Below, one piece after another: positions 48,080 through 60,425 of a stretch of DNA of 64,000 nucleotides. Position numbers and translations under genes: made by a program. A model generated the notes under the pieces. The model had not been told where the DNA came from and ran no database searches. It saw only the letters and a list, made by a program, of their open reading frames with translations. Positions within the stretch are counted from its first letter, which is position 1. Each line of letters starts with the position of its first letter. Source of the stretch: Pontederia crassipes (lineage: Eukaryota; Streptophyta; Magnoliopsida; Commelinales; Pontederiaceae); the NCBI GenBank assembly GCA_030549335.1, contig CM060183.1:35338768-35402767 (forward strand), in the 5' to 3' direction.

Positions 48080-50339
48080 AAGAATTTTTCTTTGACATGG
48101 AAAATAATTGTGACAAATTTTTATGTCCCTAATTAATGGAGGGCATTGTACATATTATTAAAGAAAAATAAAATAAAAAGTAAAATGTTGAAAGGAATAA
48201 TAATAGTAATAATAATAACAATAACAGTAAAAACTGTGACCATCTTAAGACTATTTTGTATATTGGGCGTTTAGAGTTATTTTATTATAGTCAGACTTAA
48301 AATCGTAATAGTGCATAGAATAGAATTATCTAATGGATTTTAATATTTATGAATATTATATAAGGAAATAATATTTAATCAGAATTTGTAATCAAAATAT
48401 TTAAGTGTAATTTCTATGAAAATATTTAATTGATTACTTATAGGGGTTTATGTATGCATCAATGTGGTGCACATGTGAAAGGAGAGAACTTCTTTGAGCT
48501 CAGTTTTAATCATGTATAATAAGAAGATAAAATCAACTAATCGAGTTAAGTTCTATTAATTCTCTAATTAAAGAGGTTTATGGATGAGAAAAGAAAAAAA
48601 TGAAAGGTCCTATCACTACAAGAAAATGGGTGCTTAGCGATGCAATGTAGCGTCGCAAAAACCTAAGACGCTATATAGACGCCACTAACGCCTTTATAAC
48701 GTCTACTTCGCGTCTCGATAATGAGACGCTACTTGCCTCGATAGCGTCTCATTAACATCTTCTTAGCTATTCAGTGAATAGACGCTAAATTTGGCGCCAT
48801 CGAAACGCTACGCCAACGCTATTATTTCGCGCTATGAAGCGGAAATGCGCGGCAGCACCTAGCGCCGTTCTGGCGTCGACGACGTTAGATGCGAAACTAG
48901 CATCGCAAGTTGGCGCCTCTAAAGAGACGCTATATGGCGTATCCTAAATAAGCGACGCTATGTGGACGCTATTGTGTTACTCATAACTTATTTACATTTA
49001 GCTCGCTATTTGTTTTATATTTAAACCCTATTTATTATATATGTTAATCAATAAATTGATTAAATATTATATTAGTATTAATTACACGATTATCAATATA
49101 TTATCAATAGCGTATTATCAACATATATATGTATTAATTACACGATTATATATATATGTATTTTTACATGATAAGAGTGTTCCTAAATATATAATTTGTT
49201 ACCTATATTATTTATGTTATCTATACATATAATATATATAATATCTTAATTATGCATATATTATTATATACTTAATCATGAGATTATGATGGTTGATTAA
49301 GTGAGTGATTTGCTACCATTTTAGCGTCACAGTGGACACTCAATAGTGTGCACCTAGCGTGTAACTAGAGGCGTCGCTAGTGTTGACGCTATGGTGACAC
49401 TATTAGCATCTCTCTAGCGTCGAAAGATTGAGACGCGAAGAAGTTTTAGACGCTAGTTCGGCGCTACGGTGTCGCTAAATGAATCTAGCGACTTAATAAC
49501 GCCTGTATTGCGCCTCCTAAGCTGACTTTTTATTCCTCACTTAATCGGGCACATATAGACATACAAATACGCGTATATGCTATATGTAATAAGTGCATAT
49601 ATACATATTATTATAACTTAATCTGACACATATAAACATATACACATATATTCACTTCGAATACGTATACATATACACGTTATCTATATATATATGACTC
49701 GCACATGTATAGACATATACATACACATATATATTTATAATACATATAGATAAACACATTGTTATAACTTAATCTCCCACACGTAGACATATATATACAT
49801 ACGGATATATTACATATGTATATATATACACACACAATTTTGTTATATACACATATACATATAAATTTATAATTTTGTATACATACACGATAGATTGTCG
49901 GAAGGAAATAAAATAATTGGAACGGGGCACAATGCGATGAGACGCTACATTGATAAATAAAATTTCATACATACTAAAAAAATTTGAAGAAGACATTTAA
50001 TGAGCGTCTCAATGGCGTCGCATTCTCGGGACGCTAAACCCCTGGAAACTCCCCTACAATGCTATTTTGTCGCTACGTTATCTTAATGACACATTAGCTT
50101 CTCTATAGCGCCGCACTAGCTGAATTTTGACTGAGTCGGCACCTACATTGCGTCTACGTAGCGTCGCGTTCTTTGGCGATGCTAAAAAATTTACTTAAAT
50201 CCCTAACCCCACTTTTTCGTTTTCACTTTTAATGTTTACCCCTCTTACTCTTCTTCGACGATCGACGGCCGACCTTCGACCTCTGGCGCCGTTCTCGCCC
50301 GACGCCCGACCTTCGACGCTGGACGCCCAACCTCCGACG

Positions 50340-50960
50340 CCCGCCACCTCCACCGCGCCCCTCCGACGCCCTCCACTGTCGCCTCCGCCCTTCGCCCGAC
50401 GTTCGACACCCGCCACCTCTACCGCGCCCCTACGACGCCCGCCCTCCATCGCCGCCACCACCCTTCGAATCTGCCGCCCTCTGCCTCCACTGCCGCCCTC
50501 AGCCTCCACTGCCGCCCTCCGCCTCTGCCTCCACCGGTGCCTCCTCCTCCTCCTCCTCCCTCCGCCTCGTCCGCCCTCCACCGTCGCCCTCCGCCTCCAC
50601 TGCCGCCCTCCGCCTCTGCCTCCGCCTCCTTCTCCTCCTCCCTCCACCTCGTCCATCCTCCACGATGTCGACGTCCGCCTCCGCCGCCCTCCACCTCCAC
50701 TGCCGCCCTCCACCTCCACTGCCGCCCTCCGCCTCCACCGGCGCCTCCTCCTCTTCCCTACGCCTCCACTGCCCTCCGCCACCGCCGCCGCCCACCTCCG
50801 CCGCCGCGTCCGCCCTCCGCCTCGTCCACCCTTCGCCTCCACCGCCGCATCGTCCGCCCTCCGCCTCGTCCACCCTTCGCCTCCACCGCAGCATCGTCCG
50901 CCCTCCACGGCCGCCGACGTCAGCTTCCGTCGCCACTGCCCTCCGCCTCCACCACCGCCT
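50340..50960. repeat. CCGCCCTCCGCCTCCACTG minisatellite
   Basis: About 600 bp of imperfect tandem units around CCGCCCTCCGCCTCCACTG. Both strands stay open for more than 230 codons (Pro/Ser-rich on plus, Gly/Arg-rich on minus), which reflects the repeat and not a proven gene. In CACTA elements such GC-rich blocks can be part of a first exon, but there is no support here. Confidence 0.85.
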
Positions 50961-51002
50961 CGGCCACCCTCCGATTAAGAAGGTACTAGCCCGCCACCAT
51001 GT

Positions 51003-51310
51003 ATGTTAAGTTAATTATTAATGCATGAAGTTAAATTAAGTTATGAACTAATGCATGTTAAGTTAAGTTGTGAACCAATGCATGTTAAGTTATGAACTAA
51101 TGCATGTTAAGTTAATTATTACTTAATTACTCGATTGTTTTGCTGCATGTTAAGTTATGAACTAATGCATTTTAAGTTAAGTTATGAACTAATGCATGTT
51201 AAGTTAAGTATTACTTAAGTTAAGTTATGAACTAATGCTCGTTAAGTTAAGTATTACTTAATTACTTAATTACTTGATTGTTAAGTTAAGTATTACTTAA
51301 TTACTTGATT
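51003..51310. repeat. Tandem repeat around AAGTTATGAACTAATGCATG
   Basis: About ten irregular copies of a 20-30-bp unit with TTAAGTTAAG spacers, then TTAAGTATTACTTAATTAC units. It lies between the GC-rich block and the transposase frames of the CACTA element. Confidence 0.85.
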
Positions 51311-51523
51311 GTTAAATATTTTTTTTTTCATAATTCTAGAACCTCTTTTTTATCATGTTCTCATAAATTTTACTAGTGATGTACTTTCACATTTTTGGTG
51401 ATAAAATGAGATTATGATTCGATGATGAAGTACTTGAAACATGTGATTTTGGACTTCGTAAGTTCAAAATCACACGTTTCAAGTACACGAATTTTTTGAC
51501 ACGTCTTAATGTTCTTCGTTACA

Positions 51524-52225
51524 GAAATGATAAAACCAGATCGTAGTTGGATTCGTCGTTGGAAGGATAAACATGGCGTCCTAACTGAAGAATATAAGGA
51601 TGATGTTGATGAATTCATTAACGTGACATATCAAAATGAAGGTATTGCTTCTTCATATGACGAAATCTTATGTTCATGCCGGAAGTGCAAATGTTATCAA
51701 TGAAAAGTAAGATATGATGTGCATAAGGATTTATATTACAATGGTTTCTTACTGACATACACCAATTGGTTCTTTCATGGCAAAGAAAGATGGGCTAAAG
51801 AAACAAGTAATGTAGATACCGTTGTGGACGACTCGAGCAATCCGTACAGGGACATGATACGAGATGTAATGTTAGGAGAAAATGTTGACGAAACAATGAT
51901 TGAAGAAGACTCGAATCCTTCGACTTCTAAGTTTTATAATCTTCTCGAAAAAGCAGATGAACCTTTATGGGATAGATGCGTGAAGCAAACTACACTTTCT
52001 GCAGTGGCACAACTCATGAACTTAAAATCAGAATTTAATATCAGTGAAAGTTGTTTTGACCGGATGCTTGCCATTATTAAGAGTATGCTTCCAACTTTAG
52101 AGAAATTACCGGGACATTTTTATAAGTGCAAACGGTTGATGAGAGATTTAGGGTTGGAATATCAGAAGATTTATTCATGCCGCAATCATTGCATGTTGTA
52201 CTACAAGGAAAACAACTCACTTATG
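51524..52225 (+). pseudogene. CACTA transposase remnant (transposase-associated domain and TNP2 start)
   Basis: The first frame reads DRSWIRRWKDKHGVLTEEYK, then DDVDEFINVTYQ and CSCRKCKC, the plant transposase-associated domain (a zinc-binding N-terminal module of TNP2-type CACTA transposases). After an in-frame stop near 51701 the frame goes on with DLYYNGFLLTYTNWFFHGKE, a Glu/Asp-rich linker, and SCFDRMLAIIKSMLP, then CRNHCMLYYKENN, which is the start of the TNP2 catalytic region. It breaks off there. The acidic catalytic core is missing, so it is inactive. Confidence 0.86.
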
Positions 52226-52949
52226 AGTTGTTTTTTTTTATCATGTTCTCATATATATTTTGTTACATATAAATATGTCAGAAATATGTAAGCGCTCAGT
52301 ACATATTAAAATAATTAAGTTATAACAAATATAATGATGAATGAAGTAAAAAAGTTAAAAACATTTTTTTAAAAAATAAGGAAAAAATAGAATGAAGGAA
52401 AGAAGGAAAGAAAGAGAACTTGGAGTTGAGAATTGGTATGCAACTTTTACCACCATATATAAAAGATAAAAAGAAAACAAATCATGCATGGGAATATATA
52501 ATATGGTCGATATAGAAATGCTGCAGTAATCAGATTTCTTCTTCTTTTTATTTTTTGTGGTGGCAAAGGTTGCACATCTTAATATGTACCAGTACTATAT
52601 ATAGATATAGCTGCATGAGAGACTTGGGTCGATGCCTTTAGGAGAGATAGAGATATATCTGAAAGATGCATGTCTCATTTTATCAGGAACAAAAGAAGAA
52701 TACTGGCAAAGCTTTTAGGACCAGGCGATCGAAGTAACCACAACTTTAATTTCTGTTCATGCAACCGAGATTCTATTCGTAGCATATGGAAGAGGATCAG
52801 ATTATTGATTTCAACCAAGAAACATCACATGTCATTTCATGTACAGGATCAGCAGACGTCAATCTGATACAAAATGGAATATTGAACAGGAATACAAAAA
52901 TGGAGAAAGAAAAAGTTGACGTTTTGCTTTGCCAATATATGCAGCAAAT

Positions 52950-53795
52950 CAGTGTTATTAGAATCCGACCGGACCGGCCGATCCGACCGGTTCGACTGTC
53001 GATCGGTTGTTAAGACTGATCAGTTTGAAAGCTATAACCGGATTACCCTTTGGACCGAATTACACTTTGGACCGGATTAAATCGGTTAAACTCGGTCAAA
53101 AACCGAAAAAAATCGGGTTAAACCGGATTAAATCGCGATTTGTATGAATCGGATCTTCTACAGAGACGAGTGAGTGAAAGAGAGAACACGTGAGAGAGGG
53201 ATAGATATATATTGAAAATGTAAAAGATCAATGTGAATCATGGAGAAAGAGACTGTTGTGAGAGAGAGAAATATTATTGGAAATGCAAGAGATAAGAATC
53301 GGAGAGAGAGACGTGTGAGAGAGAATGAGAAACATTTGATACAGAGAGTAGAGATGTTGAAAATGAGAAATAGGCAGTTTGAATTTGGAAAGAGAGAGAG
53401 TGTGTTGGGAAGGAAAGAGATAATATGGGGTAACGAGAAAGAGAGCGCAAGAGACGTTGGAAATGTGAGAATAATGAAGGCAATAGAACTATTAAGATAT
53501 GTATAAGAAAATTTGAACATTTTTTATAAAAATATCTTATCTTAGAAAATTATTATGATTATAATATTTTATTTTATAATTTAAACCTGCTTGATTTCAA
53601 AATATTATGATTTAATTTTATTATAATATTTTTACCTTATTTTTATGTTTGATATATAAATAATTTAATATATTATATTAAATTATAATATTTTATTATT
53701 AAGCGATCCGACCAATCGGTCCAACCGGTTCGACCGGTTCAATTTAAAACGGAGACTTTTTTGATTCGTTATCCGATCCGATCGTGACATCACTG
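52950..53795. mobile_element. Non-autonomous hAT element, block copy 1
   Basis: 846 bp beginning CAGTGTTATTAGAATC and ending GATCGTGACATCACTG, with an exact 8-bp target duplication CAGCAAAT (52942-52949 and 53796-53803). Subterminal text is rich in GACCGG/CCGGTT. The interior is GA-rich; its short frames show no transposase. Confidence 0.9.
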
Positions 53796-54589
53796 CAGCA
53801 AATTAAATTCACGCATGCATAGTTCATCATGTATGTATGTTTGTATTTATGTGTTATTAAATTAGTTTGGGCTATATGCATGTACATGTGAATAAATCTA
53901 TCCTGATGGTGAGAGCTCTCCACTGCAGGAGAGAGAAAGTGAAGGGTTCACGAATCTAGCTAACCCAATCGCTATGGAATATAAGATGCCACGTTGGCCT
54001 TGGTAAATGGTTAAAACCACGTGGTCATTTAATTTTTTTTCCCATTTACGGATAATGTTTGGAAAATATTAGATATGTAATAATGTGCTCGACGTGTACG
54101 TCATAAAAGAACAAATGAATGCAATGGGTATAGGAACCTTTGCTTGTCTTCCATTTTATTTTGGTGCATAATTAAGCTTCTAATTAAAAAAAGTGAAAAT
54201 ATAGTGTTGTCTAAAAACTAATTACGTAAAATCCGACTGGATCGGACTGATTGAACCAATGTCCGGTCTTCAAAATAATTTGCGAATAAACTCAAACTTG
54301 TCCTTAAGATTGTTTTATTTTTATTCGATCAAATACAATTAAAATTCGAATTCAGTAGGTCAATCTGACGAGTTTGAATTATCTGGTCGAATCAAATTGA
54401 AAATAAATAATTAGGACAAAAAATTAAAAATTTTAAGATGCATTACTTGCATATTTATAATTATAAAAAAAAATCATCTTGTATGTAATAACTATTTAGT
54501 TAATACTTAGTTTCTTATATTATTTTACTTTTAAGCTATTTTATTTAAATTTATTATAATAGAACAGTAAGAATCAATTTTGACATACT

Positions 54590-55170
54590 AGAGCCTATAA
54601 AAAGAGTGTCACAGCTAGAAACAAAAGCATACATCAAAGTCTTGAAAAAAACTTCAAGTTATCGAAAGAAAACATTTTCCTTGAAGTTTTCATTTTAAGT
54701 TTTCTCTTCTTTCTCTCTTCTCCTCTTGTGAGCTTCGCATTGTAAAAGAGAGAAACATTTTATTTAGAAAAATACTGAGCTCCTGTGTAAAAGATGTTCT
54801 AAATTTTACATCTTAAGCGAAAGAAAAGATTAACTTCATTGGAGGAGAGATGAGTCTTACCTCTCGAAGCGGAGAAAAGGTGGTGGTGTAAAGGGTTTTT
54901 TCTTCCTTGCCTCATTTGGAATAAAAGAAGAATTCTAGTGGAATCTCCGACACTATCAAAGTCAACAAGTCGGAGCGGAGACGTATATCAAGGTGTGGCT
55001 GAACCTCGTCAACAACCATCGCGCTCATTGTATTTGAATTCTTTCTCTCTCTCATATTGTGTTTGATATGATCTGAGTTGTATTATTTTTAAAAGGATTA
55101 ACGAATCGATTTTAAGCTTCCGCGATAAATTTCGTGAAATTAATAGTTTTGTTTCAAACACCAACCCCCC
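54590..55170. other. Possible LTR-derived stretch, block copy 1
   Basis: Non-coding sequence (GAGTGTCACAGCTAGAAAC, CTTGTGAGCTTCGCATTGTA, TTTCAAACACCAACCCCCC) resembling the end part of a copia-type LTR. A fossil if so; no proteins and no second LTR seen. It abuts the CACTA element at 55174. Confidence 0.3.
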
Positions 55171-55173
55171 TCT

Positions 55174-56394
55174 CACTACAAAAATCCGTCGCAATTTGCG
55201 ACGGATTGAAATCCGTCGGGACGACCGACAGTTACAGTCATCAGAAATAAAAATAATAAATTATGCAATATGTTATATTATTATTTTATTTTTGACGATT
55301 AGGAACATTGAAAGTTCCAACGGATATCTATCCGTCGTAATTTTCGACGGTCCTGACCGTCGGTATATAATATAAGAAGTATTTTATTAATATAATTAGC
55401 GATAGTCCAAACCGTCATAATTTTTTACGGTCCTGACCGTCGATAAGTAAAAAATAATATAATATAAGGAGTTTTTTGTTAATATAATTAGCGACAGTCC
55501 AGATCGTCAAAATTTTCGACGGTGTAGACCATCAGTAAACTAAAAAAAAATATTCTATATATGTAAGTAGTATTTTATTATTATAATTAAATAATTTCCA
55601 ACAGTCTCGACCATAAGTGTCTTTAAAAATAATTAAATATTATATTCAAATATATCATAATAATATATATTATTGATATTTCCTATGTTTTCGACAGTCA
55701 TGACCGTCGGTAATTAAAAAATCACTCTCCCGCTGCTTCTTTTTTCATTATATATATATATATATCATCTTTCCCATCTTTCTCTCTCTCCACTCACTAC
55801 TTCTTTCCCTCTATCCTCTCTCTCTCCCTCTCTTATTTTGCCAGCGCGACGGCCTCTCGGACGATGACCCGCCGACGACCCTCTCTCTCTCTCCAGCTCG
55901 GTCTCCGGCTCTAGCTCCTTCTTCGTTCGGATGCCAGCGGCCGGATCCGGCCGCCTCACAGTCTGATCTAGCCGCGGGCGGCCGAATCTGCCGCTGGCAG
56001 CACCAGGTGGTCGATCCGTCGGCCGGCTATACCAGAGCCGGCTAGCGGCTGGCAAATTTTTTTATATTATAAAAATCTATTGCGACGGTTGTCACCATTG
56101 AAACTTTCGACGGTTGTGACCACCGAGGTTTTTCCATGATTGCTACCGTCGGAATGTTTCGATAGTTGCCGCCGCCGAAATGTTTTGATGATTACGACCG
56201 TCGGAGTTTTGCAGCGGTTATAACCGTTAAAACTTTTGACGAATTTTTTTGACCCATCGAAAATGGATATGCGAGGCCTTCTTTTTCGACTGAACGGATT
56301 CGTCGATAAATCCGTTTGAAACAGAAGTTTCAGATGATTTTCTTGGATTTTGAGACGGTTTGGACCGTCTGATAAAATCTCTTTTCTTGTAGTG
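55174..56394. mobile_element. Non-autonomous CACTA element, complete (CGACGG family, copy 2)
   Basis: 1221 bp, starting CACTACAAAAATCCGTCGC and ending TTTTCTTGTAGTG, with target duplication TCT (55171-55173 and 56395-56397). It has CGACGGT/ACCGTCG subterminal repeats and a central CT-rich and GGCCGGATCC-type part. No transposase. Confidence 0.92.
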
Positions 56395-56464
56395 TCTCTT
56401 TTGGTGCCCTTTAGGATTCATGTTGGTAAAAAAATAGCAATTTTTTTTTGTAGTGATGTATGTA

Positions 56465-56814
56465 ACTGGAGCATGATCAAGACAACTAGATGAGTATGTG
56501 CTATCAGGATGATGGATGAGTGAATGGCATGGAATGACACCTCCATGCACGTAGAGATGTTTCATCACAATGGGTTAGTGATCGACAATTGATTCATCAC
56601 ACAATAGGCTGAGCGCAAGGCATCTGCTGAAATGATGTTGATGACGTTGACTACTTGTGAGTGCTTCCACCACTTCTGCCGAGCATGATTGTCCTCGAGG
56701 GGACCATGAGATGTTCAAAGTATTGTCCTTGGAGGTTAGAATATTTTCTCGGTTGTTAAGGTGACGTTTAATGCGGTTAGATGGGTTTTTGTGGCTTGTA
56801 CGTCGTCTTTAATG
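56465..56814. repeat. Segmental duplication unit 3, downstream fragment
   Basis: Matches 32836-33190 of unit 1 (GCATGATCAAG, GTGCTATCAGGATGATGGAT, GTCGTCTTTAATG). The match stops at TTTAATGG, where block copy 2 begins. Confidence 0.85.
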
Positions 56815-57258
56815 GTCGATATAGAAATGCTGCTGTAATCAGATTTCTTCTTCTTTTTATCTTTTGTGGTGGCAAAAGTTTCACATCTTAATATGTACCA
56901 GTACTATATATAGATATAGCTGCATGAGAGACTTGGGTCGATGCCTTTAGGAAAGATAGAGATATATCTGAAAGATGCATGTCTCACTTTATCAGGAACA
57001 AAAGAAGAATACTGGCAAAGCTTTTAGGACCAGGCGATCGAAGTAACCACAACTTTAATTTCTGTTCATGCAACCGAGATTCTATTCGTAGCATATGGAA
57101 GAGGATCAGGTTATTGATTTCAACCAAGAAACATCACATGTCATTTCATGTACAGGATCAGCAGACGTCAATCTGATACAAAATGGAATATTGAACAGGA
57201 ATACAAAAATGGAGAAAGAAAAAGTTGACGTTTTGCTTTGCCAACATATGCAGCAAAT

Positions 57259-58071
57259 CAGTGTTATTAGAATCGGATCGGACCGGTCGATCCGACCGGT
57301 TCGACTGTCGATCGGTTGTTAAGACTGATCAGTTTGAAAGCTATAACCGGATTACCATTTGGACCAAATTACCCTTTGGACCGGATTAAACCGGTTAAAC
57401 CCGGTCAAAAAACCGAATAAAATCGGGTTAAACCGGATTAAATCGCGATTTGTATGAATCAGATCTTCTACATAGACGAGTGAGTGAAAGAGAGAACACG
57501 TGAGAGAGGGAGAGATATATATTGAAAATGTAAAAGATCGAAAGAGATGGTTGTGAGAGAGAGTAATATCATTGGAAATGCAAGAGATAAGAATAGGAGA
57601 GAGAGACGTGTGAGAGAGAATGAGAAACATTTGATACAGAGAGTAGAGATGTTGGAAATGAGAAATAGGCAGTTGGAATTTGGAAAGAGAGAGAGTGTGT
57701 TGGGAAGGAAAGAGATAATATGGGGTAACGAGAAAGAGAGCGCAAGAGACGTTGGAAATGTGAGAATAATGAAGGCAATAGAACTATTAAGATATGTATA
57801 AGAAATTTTGAACATTTTTTTATAAAAATATCTTATCTTATTTAGAAAATTATTATGATTACAATATTTTATTTTATAATTTAAACCTGCTTGATTTCAA
57901 AATATTATGATTTAATTTTATTATAATATTTTTACATTATTTATATGTTTGATATATATTGTATTAAATTATAATATTTTATTATTAAGCGGTCCGACTA
58001 ATCGATTCGACCGGTTCAATTTGAAACGAAGACTTTTCGATTTGTTGTCCGATCCGATCGTGACGACACTG
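57259..58071. mobile_element. Non-autonomous hAT element, block copy 2
   Basis: 813 bp, same element and same CAGCAAAT duplication (57251-57258 and 58072-58079) as block copy 1, so it was present before the block duplicated. The 25-bp end repeats share ATCGGATCGGAC after the CAGTGT start. Confidence 0.9.
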
Positions 58072-59451
58072 CAGCAAATTAAATTCACGCATGCATAGTT
58101 CATCATGTATATATGTTTGTATTTATGTGTTATTAAATTAGTTTGGGCTATATGCATGTACATGTGAATGAATCTATCCTGATGGTGAGAGCTCTCCACT
58201 GCAGGAGAGAGAAAGTGAAGGGTTCACGAATCTAGCTAACCCAATCGCTATGGAATATAAGATGCCACGTTGGCCTTGGTAAAAGGTTAAAACCACGTGG
58301 CCATTTAAATTTTTTTTCCCTTTTACGGATAATGTTTGGAAAATATCAGATATGTAATAATGTGCAAGACGTGTACGTCATAAAAGAACAAATGAATGCA
58401 ATGGGTATGGGAACCTTTGCTTGTCTTCCATTTTATTTTGGTGCATAATTAAGCTTCTAATTAAAAAAAATGAAAATATAGTGTTGTCTAAAAACTAGTT
58501 ACGTAAAATCCGACTGGATCGGACTGATTGAACCAATGTCCGGTCTTCAAACTAATTTGCGTATAAACTCAAACTTGTCCTTAAAATTGATTTATTTTTA
58601 TTCGATCAAATACAATTAAAATTCGAATTTAGTAGGTCAATCCGACGAGTTTGAATTATCTGGTCGAATCAAATTGAAAATAAATAATTAGGACAAAAAA
58701 TTAAAAATTTTAAGATGCATTACTTGCATATTTATAATTATAAAAAAAATCATCTTGTATGTAATAACTATTTAGTTAATACTTAGTTTCTTATATTATT
58801 TTGCTTTTAACCTATTTTATTTAAATTTATTATAATAGAACAGTAAGGATCAATTTTGACATACTAGAGCTTATAAAAAGAGTGTCACAGCTAGAAACAA
58901 AAGCATACATCCAAGCCTTGAAAAAAATTTCAAGTTATCAAAAGAAAATATTTTTTTTGAAGTTTTCATTTTAAGTTTTCTCTTCTTTCTCTCTTCTCCT
59001 CTTGTGAGCTTCGCATTGTAAAATAGAGAAACATTTTATTTAAAAAAATATTGAGCTTCTGTGTAAAAGATGTTCTAAATTTTACATCTTTAACGAGAGA
59101 AAAGATTAACTTCATTGGAGGAGAGGTGAGTCTTACCTCTCGAAGCGGAGAAAAGGTGGCGGTGTAAAGGGTTTTTTTCTTCCTTGCCTCATTTGGAACA
59201 AAAGAAGAATTCTAGTGGAATCTCCGACACTATCGATGTCGACAAGTCGGAGCGTAGACGTATGTCAAGGTGTGGCTGAACCTCGTCAACAACCATCACG
59301 CTTATTGTATTTGAATTCTTTCTCTCGCTCATATTGTGTTTGATATGATCTGAGTTGTATTATTTTTAAAAGGATTAACGAATCGATTTTAAGCTTCCGC
59401 GATGAATTTCGTAAAATTAATAGTTTTGTTTCAAACACCAACCCCCCCTCT

Positions 59452-60216
59452 CACTACAGAAATCCGTCGCAATTTGCGATGGATTGGAATCCGTCGTAAT
59501 TTGCGATGGATTGGAATCCGTCGGGACGACCGACAGTTACAATCGTCAGAAATAAAAATAATAAATTATACAATATGTTATATTTTTATTTTAATTTTCG
59601 ACGCTTAGGAGCATCGAAAGTTCCAACGGATATCTATCCGTCGTGATTTTTGACGGTCCTGATCGTCGATATATAATATAAGGAGTATTTTATTAATATA
59701 ATTAGTGATAGTCCAAACCGTCGAAATTTTTTACGGTCTTGACCGTCGGTAAGTAAAAAATAATATAATATATGAAGTTTTTTGTTAATATAATTAGCGA
59801 CAGTCCAGACCTTCAAATTTTTTTACGGTGTAGACCATCAGTGAACTAAAAAAAATATTCTATATATGTATGTAGTATTTTATTATTATAATTAAATAAT
59901 TTCCGACAGTCTCAACCGTAAGTGACTTTAAAAATAATTAAATATTATATACAAATATATCATAATAATATATATTATTAATATTTTTAAGTTTTCGACG
60001 ATCATGACCGTCGATAATTAAAAAATCACTCTCCTGCTGCTTCTTTTTTCATTATATATATGTATATATATATAACATCTTTCCCATCTTTCTCTCTCCA
60101 CTCTCTACTTCTTTCCCTCTATCCTCTCTCTCTCCCTCTCTTATTTTGCCAGCGCGACGACCCGCCAGCGACTCTCACTCTCTCCAGCTCGGTCTCCGGC
60201 TCGAGCTCCCACTCCG
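59452..60216. mobile_element. CACTA element, left part only (CGACGG family, copy 3)
   Basis: Starts CACTACAGAAATCCGTCGC and follows the copy at 55174 down to the CT-rich centre, then is cut off and replaced by FT unit-3 upstream sequence. The right end is absent. Confidence 0.88.
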
Positions 60217-60425
60217 ATCAAAGTTTCTTGAAGAATCCGCTTTATATTGCCTTTCAAGTTGCATTCACCATTGTGGTGTTCCACAGCTTAGGTGATAGGC
60301 CCCCGTTTATTCTTTCCCCTTTATTTTGTACTGCGCAATTATTTTCCGAATCGGATTCACTCCTAGATAAGCATATGGTGCATACATGCATGTTTGCTAA
60401 TGAAGTAATATATCCAACTAACTAA
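60217..60425. repeat. Segmental duplication unit 3, upstream fragment a
   Basis: Matches the FT upstream region at 35670-35860 and 47485-47695 (GAAGAATCCGCTTTA, GTGATAGGCCCCCGTTTATT, AGATAAGCATATGG). The TATA box, start codon and exons that should follow on the left are missing. Confidence 0.87.

Larger units (their letters stand above)
40014..48170. repeat. Segmental duplication unit 2, split by CACTA and copia insertions
   Basis: Homologous to unit 1, with a start-codon distance of 11,916 bp between the two FT genes. The left part is 40014-40283. After the CACTA and copia inserts the match resumes at 45341 (GTAACCAAGTAATTATTTCT, as near 33375) and runs through the FT gene to about 48170. 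47770-48170 is upstream flank with an AT run. Confidence 0.87.
48614..52290 (+). mobile_element. CACTA/EnSpm element with transposase remnant (GACGCTA family)
   Basis: The left end is CACTACAAGAAAATGGGTGC, preceded by TAT. Subterminal repeats GACGCTA/TAGCGTC fill 48630-49000, 49320-49520 and 50000-50190, separated by AT-rich text. A GC-rich minisatellite, an AAGTTATGAACTAATGCATG repeat, and transposase-like frames follow. The right end is not found: the transposase text stops near 52217, so the element is 3'-truncated or joined to other DNA. It probably belongs to the same family as the remnant at 36363. Confidence 0.75.
52503..56814. repeat. 4.3-kb tandem block, copy 1
   Basis: Begins GGTCGATATAGAAATGCTGC and is matched by 56815 onward at a distance of about 4.3 kb. 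It contains a hAT element, an LTR-like stretch, a complete CACTA element, and a piece of FT segmental unit 3. 52503-52949 and 53804-54590 hold no gene I recognise; the frame MSHFIRNKRRILAKLLGPGD (52670) is preserved in both copies but has no known family. Confidence 0.9.
56815..60216. repeat. 4.3-kb tandem block, copy 2 (truncated)
   Basis: Repeats 52503 onward with few differences through the hAT element, the LTR-like stretch (58865-59450) and the first half of the CACTA element, then stops near 60216 in the middle of the CACTA. 56815-57258 and 58080-58860 show no gene. Confidence 0.9.

Noticed and set aside
48614-50190. Regularly spaced GACGCTA repeats resembling a CRISPR-like array
   Set aside because: Repeats are irregular, in both orientations and bounded by a CACTA end in a plant nuclear genome; they are transposon subterminal repeats.
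50195-50908. Gly/Arg-rich 237-codon frame that might be read as an RNA-binding protein
   Set aside because: Low-complexity minisatellite inside a CACTA element; no RRM or other domain and both strands are open.
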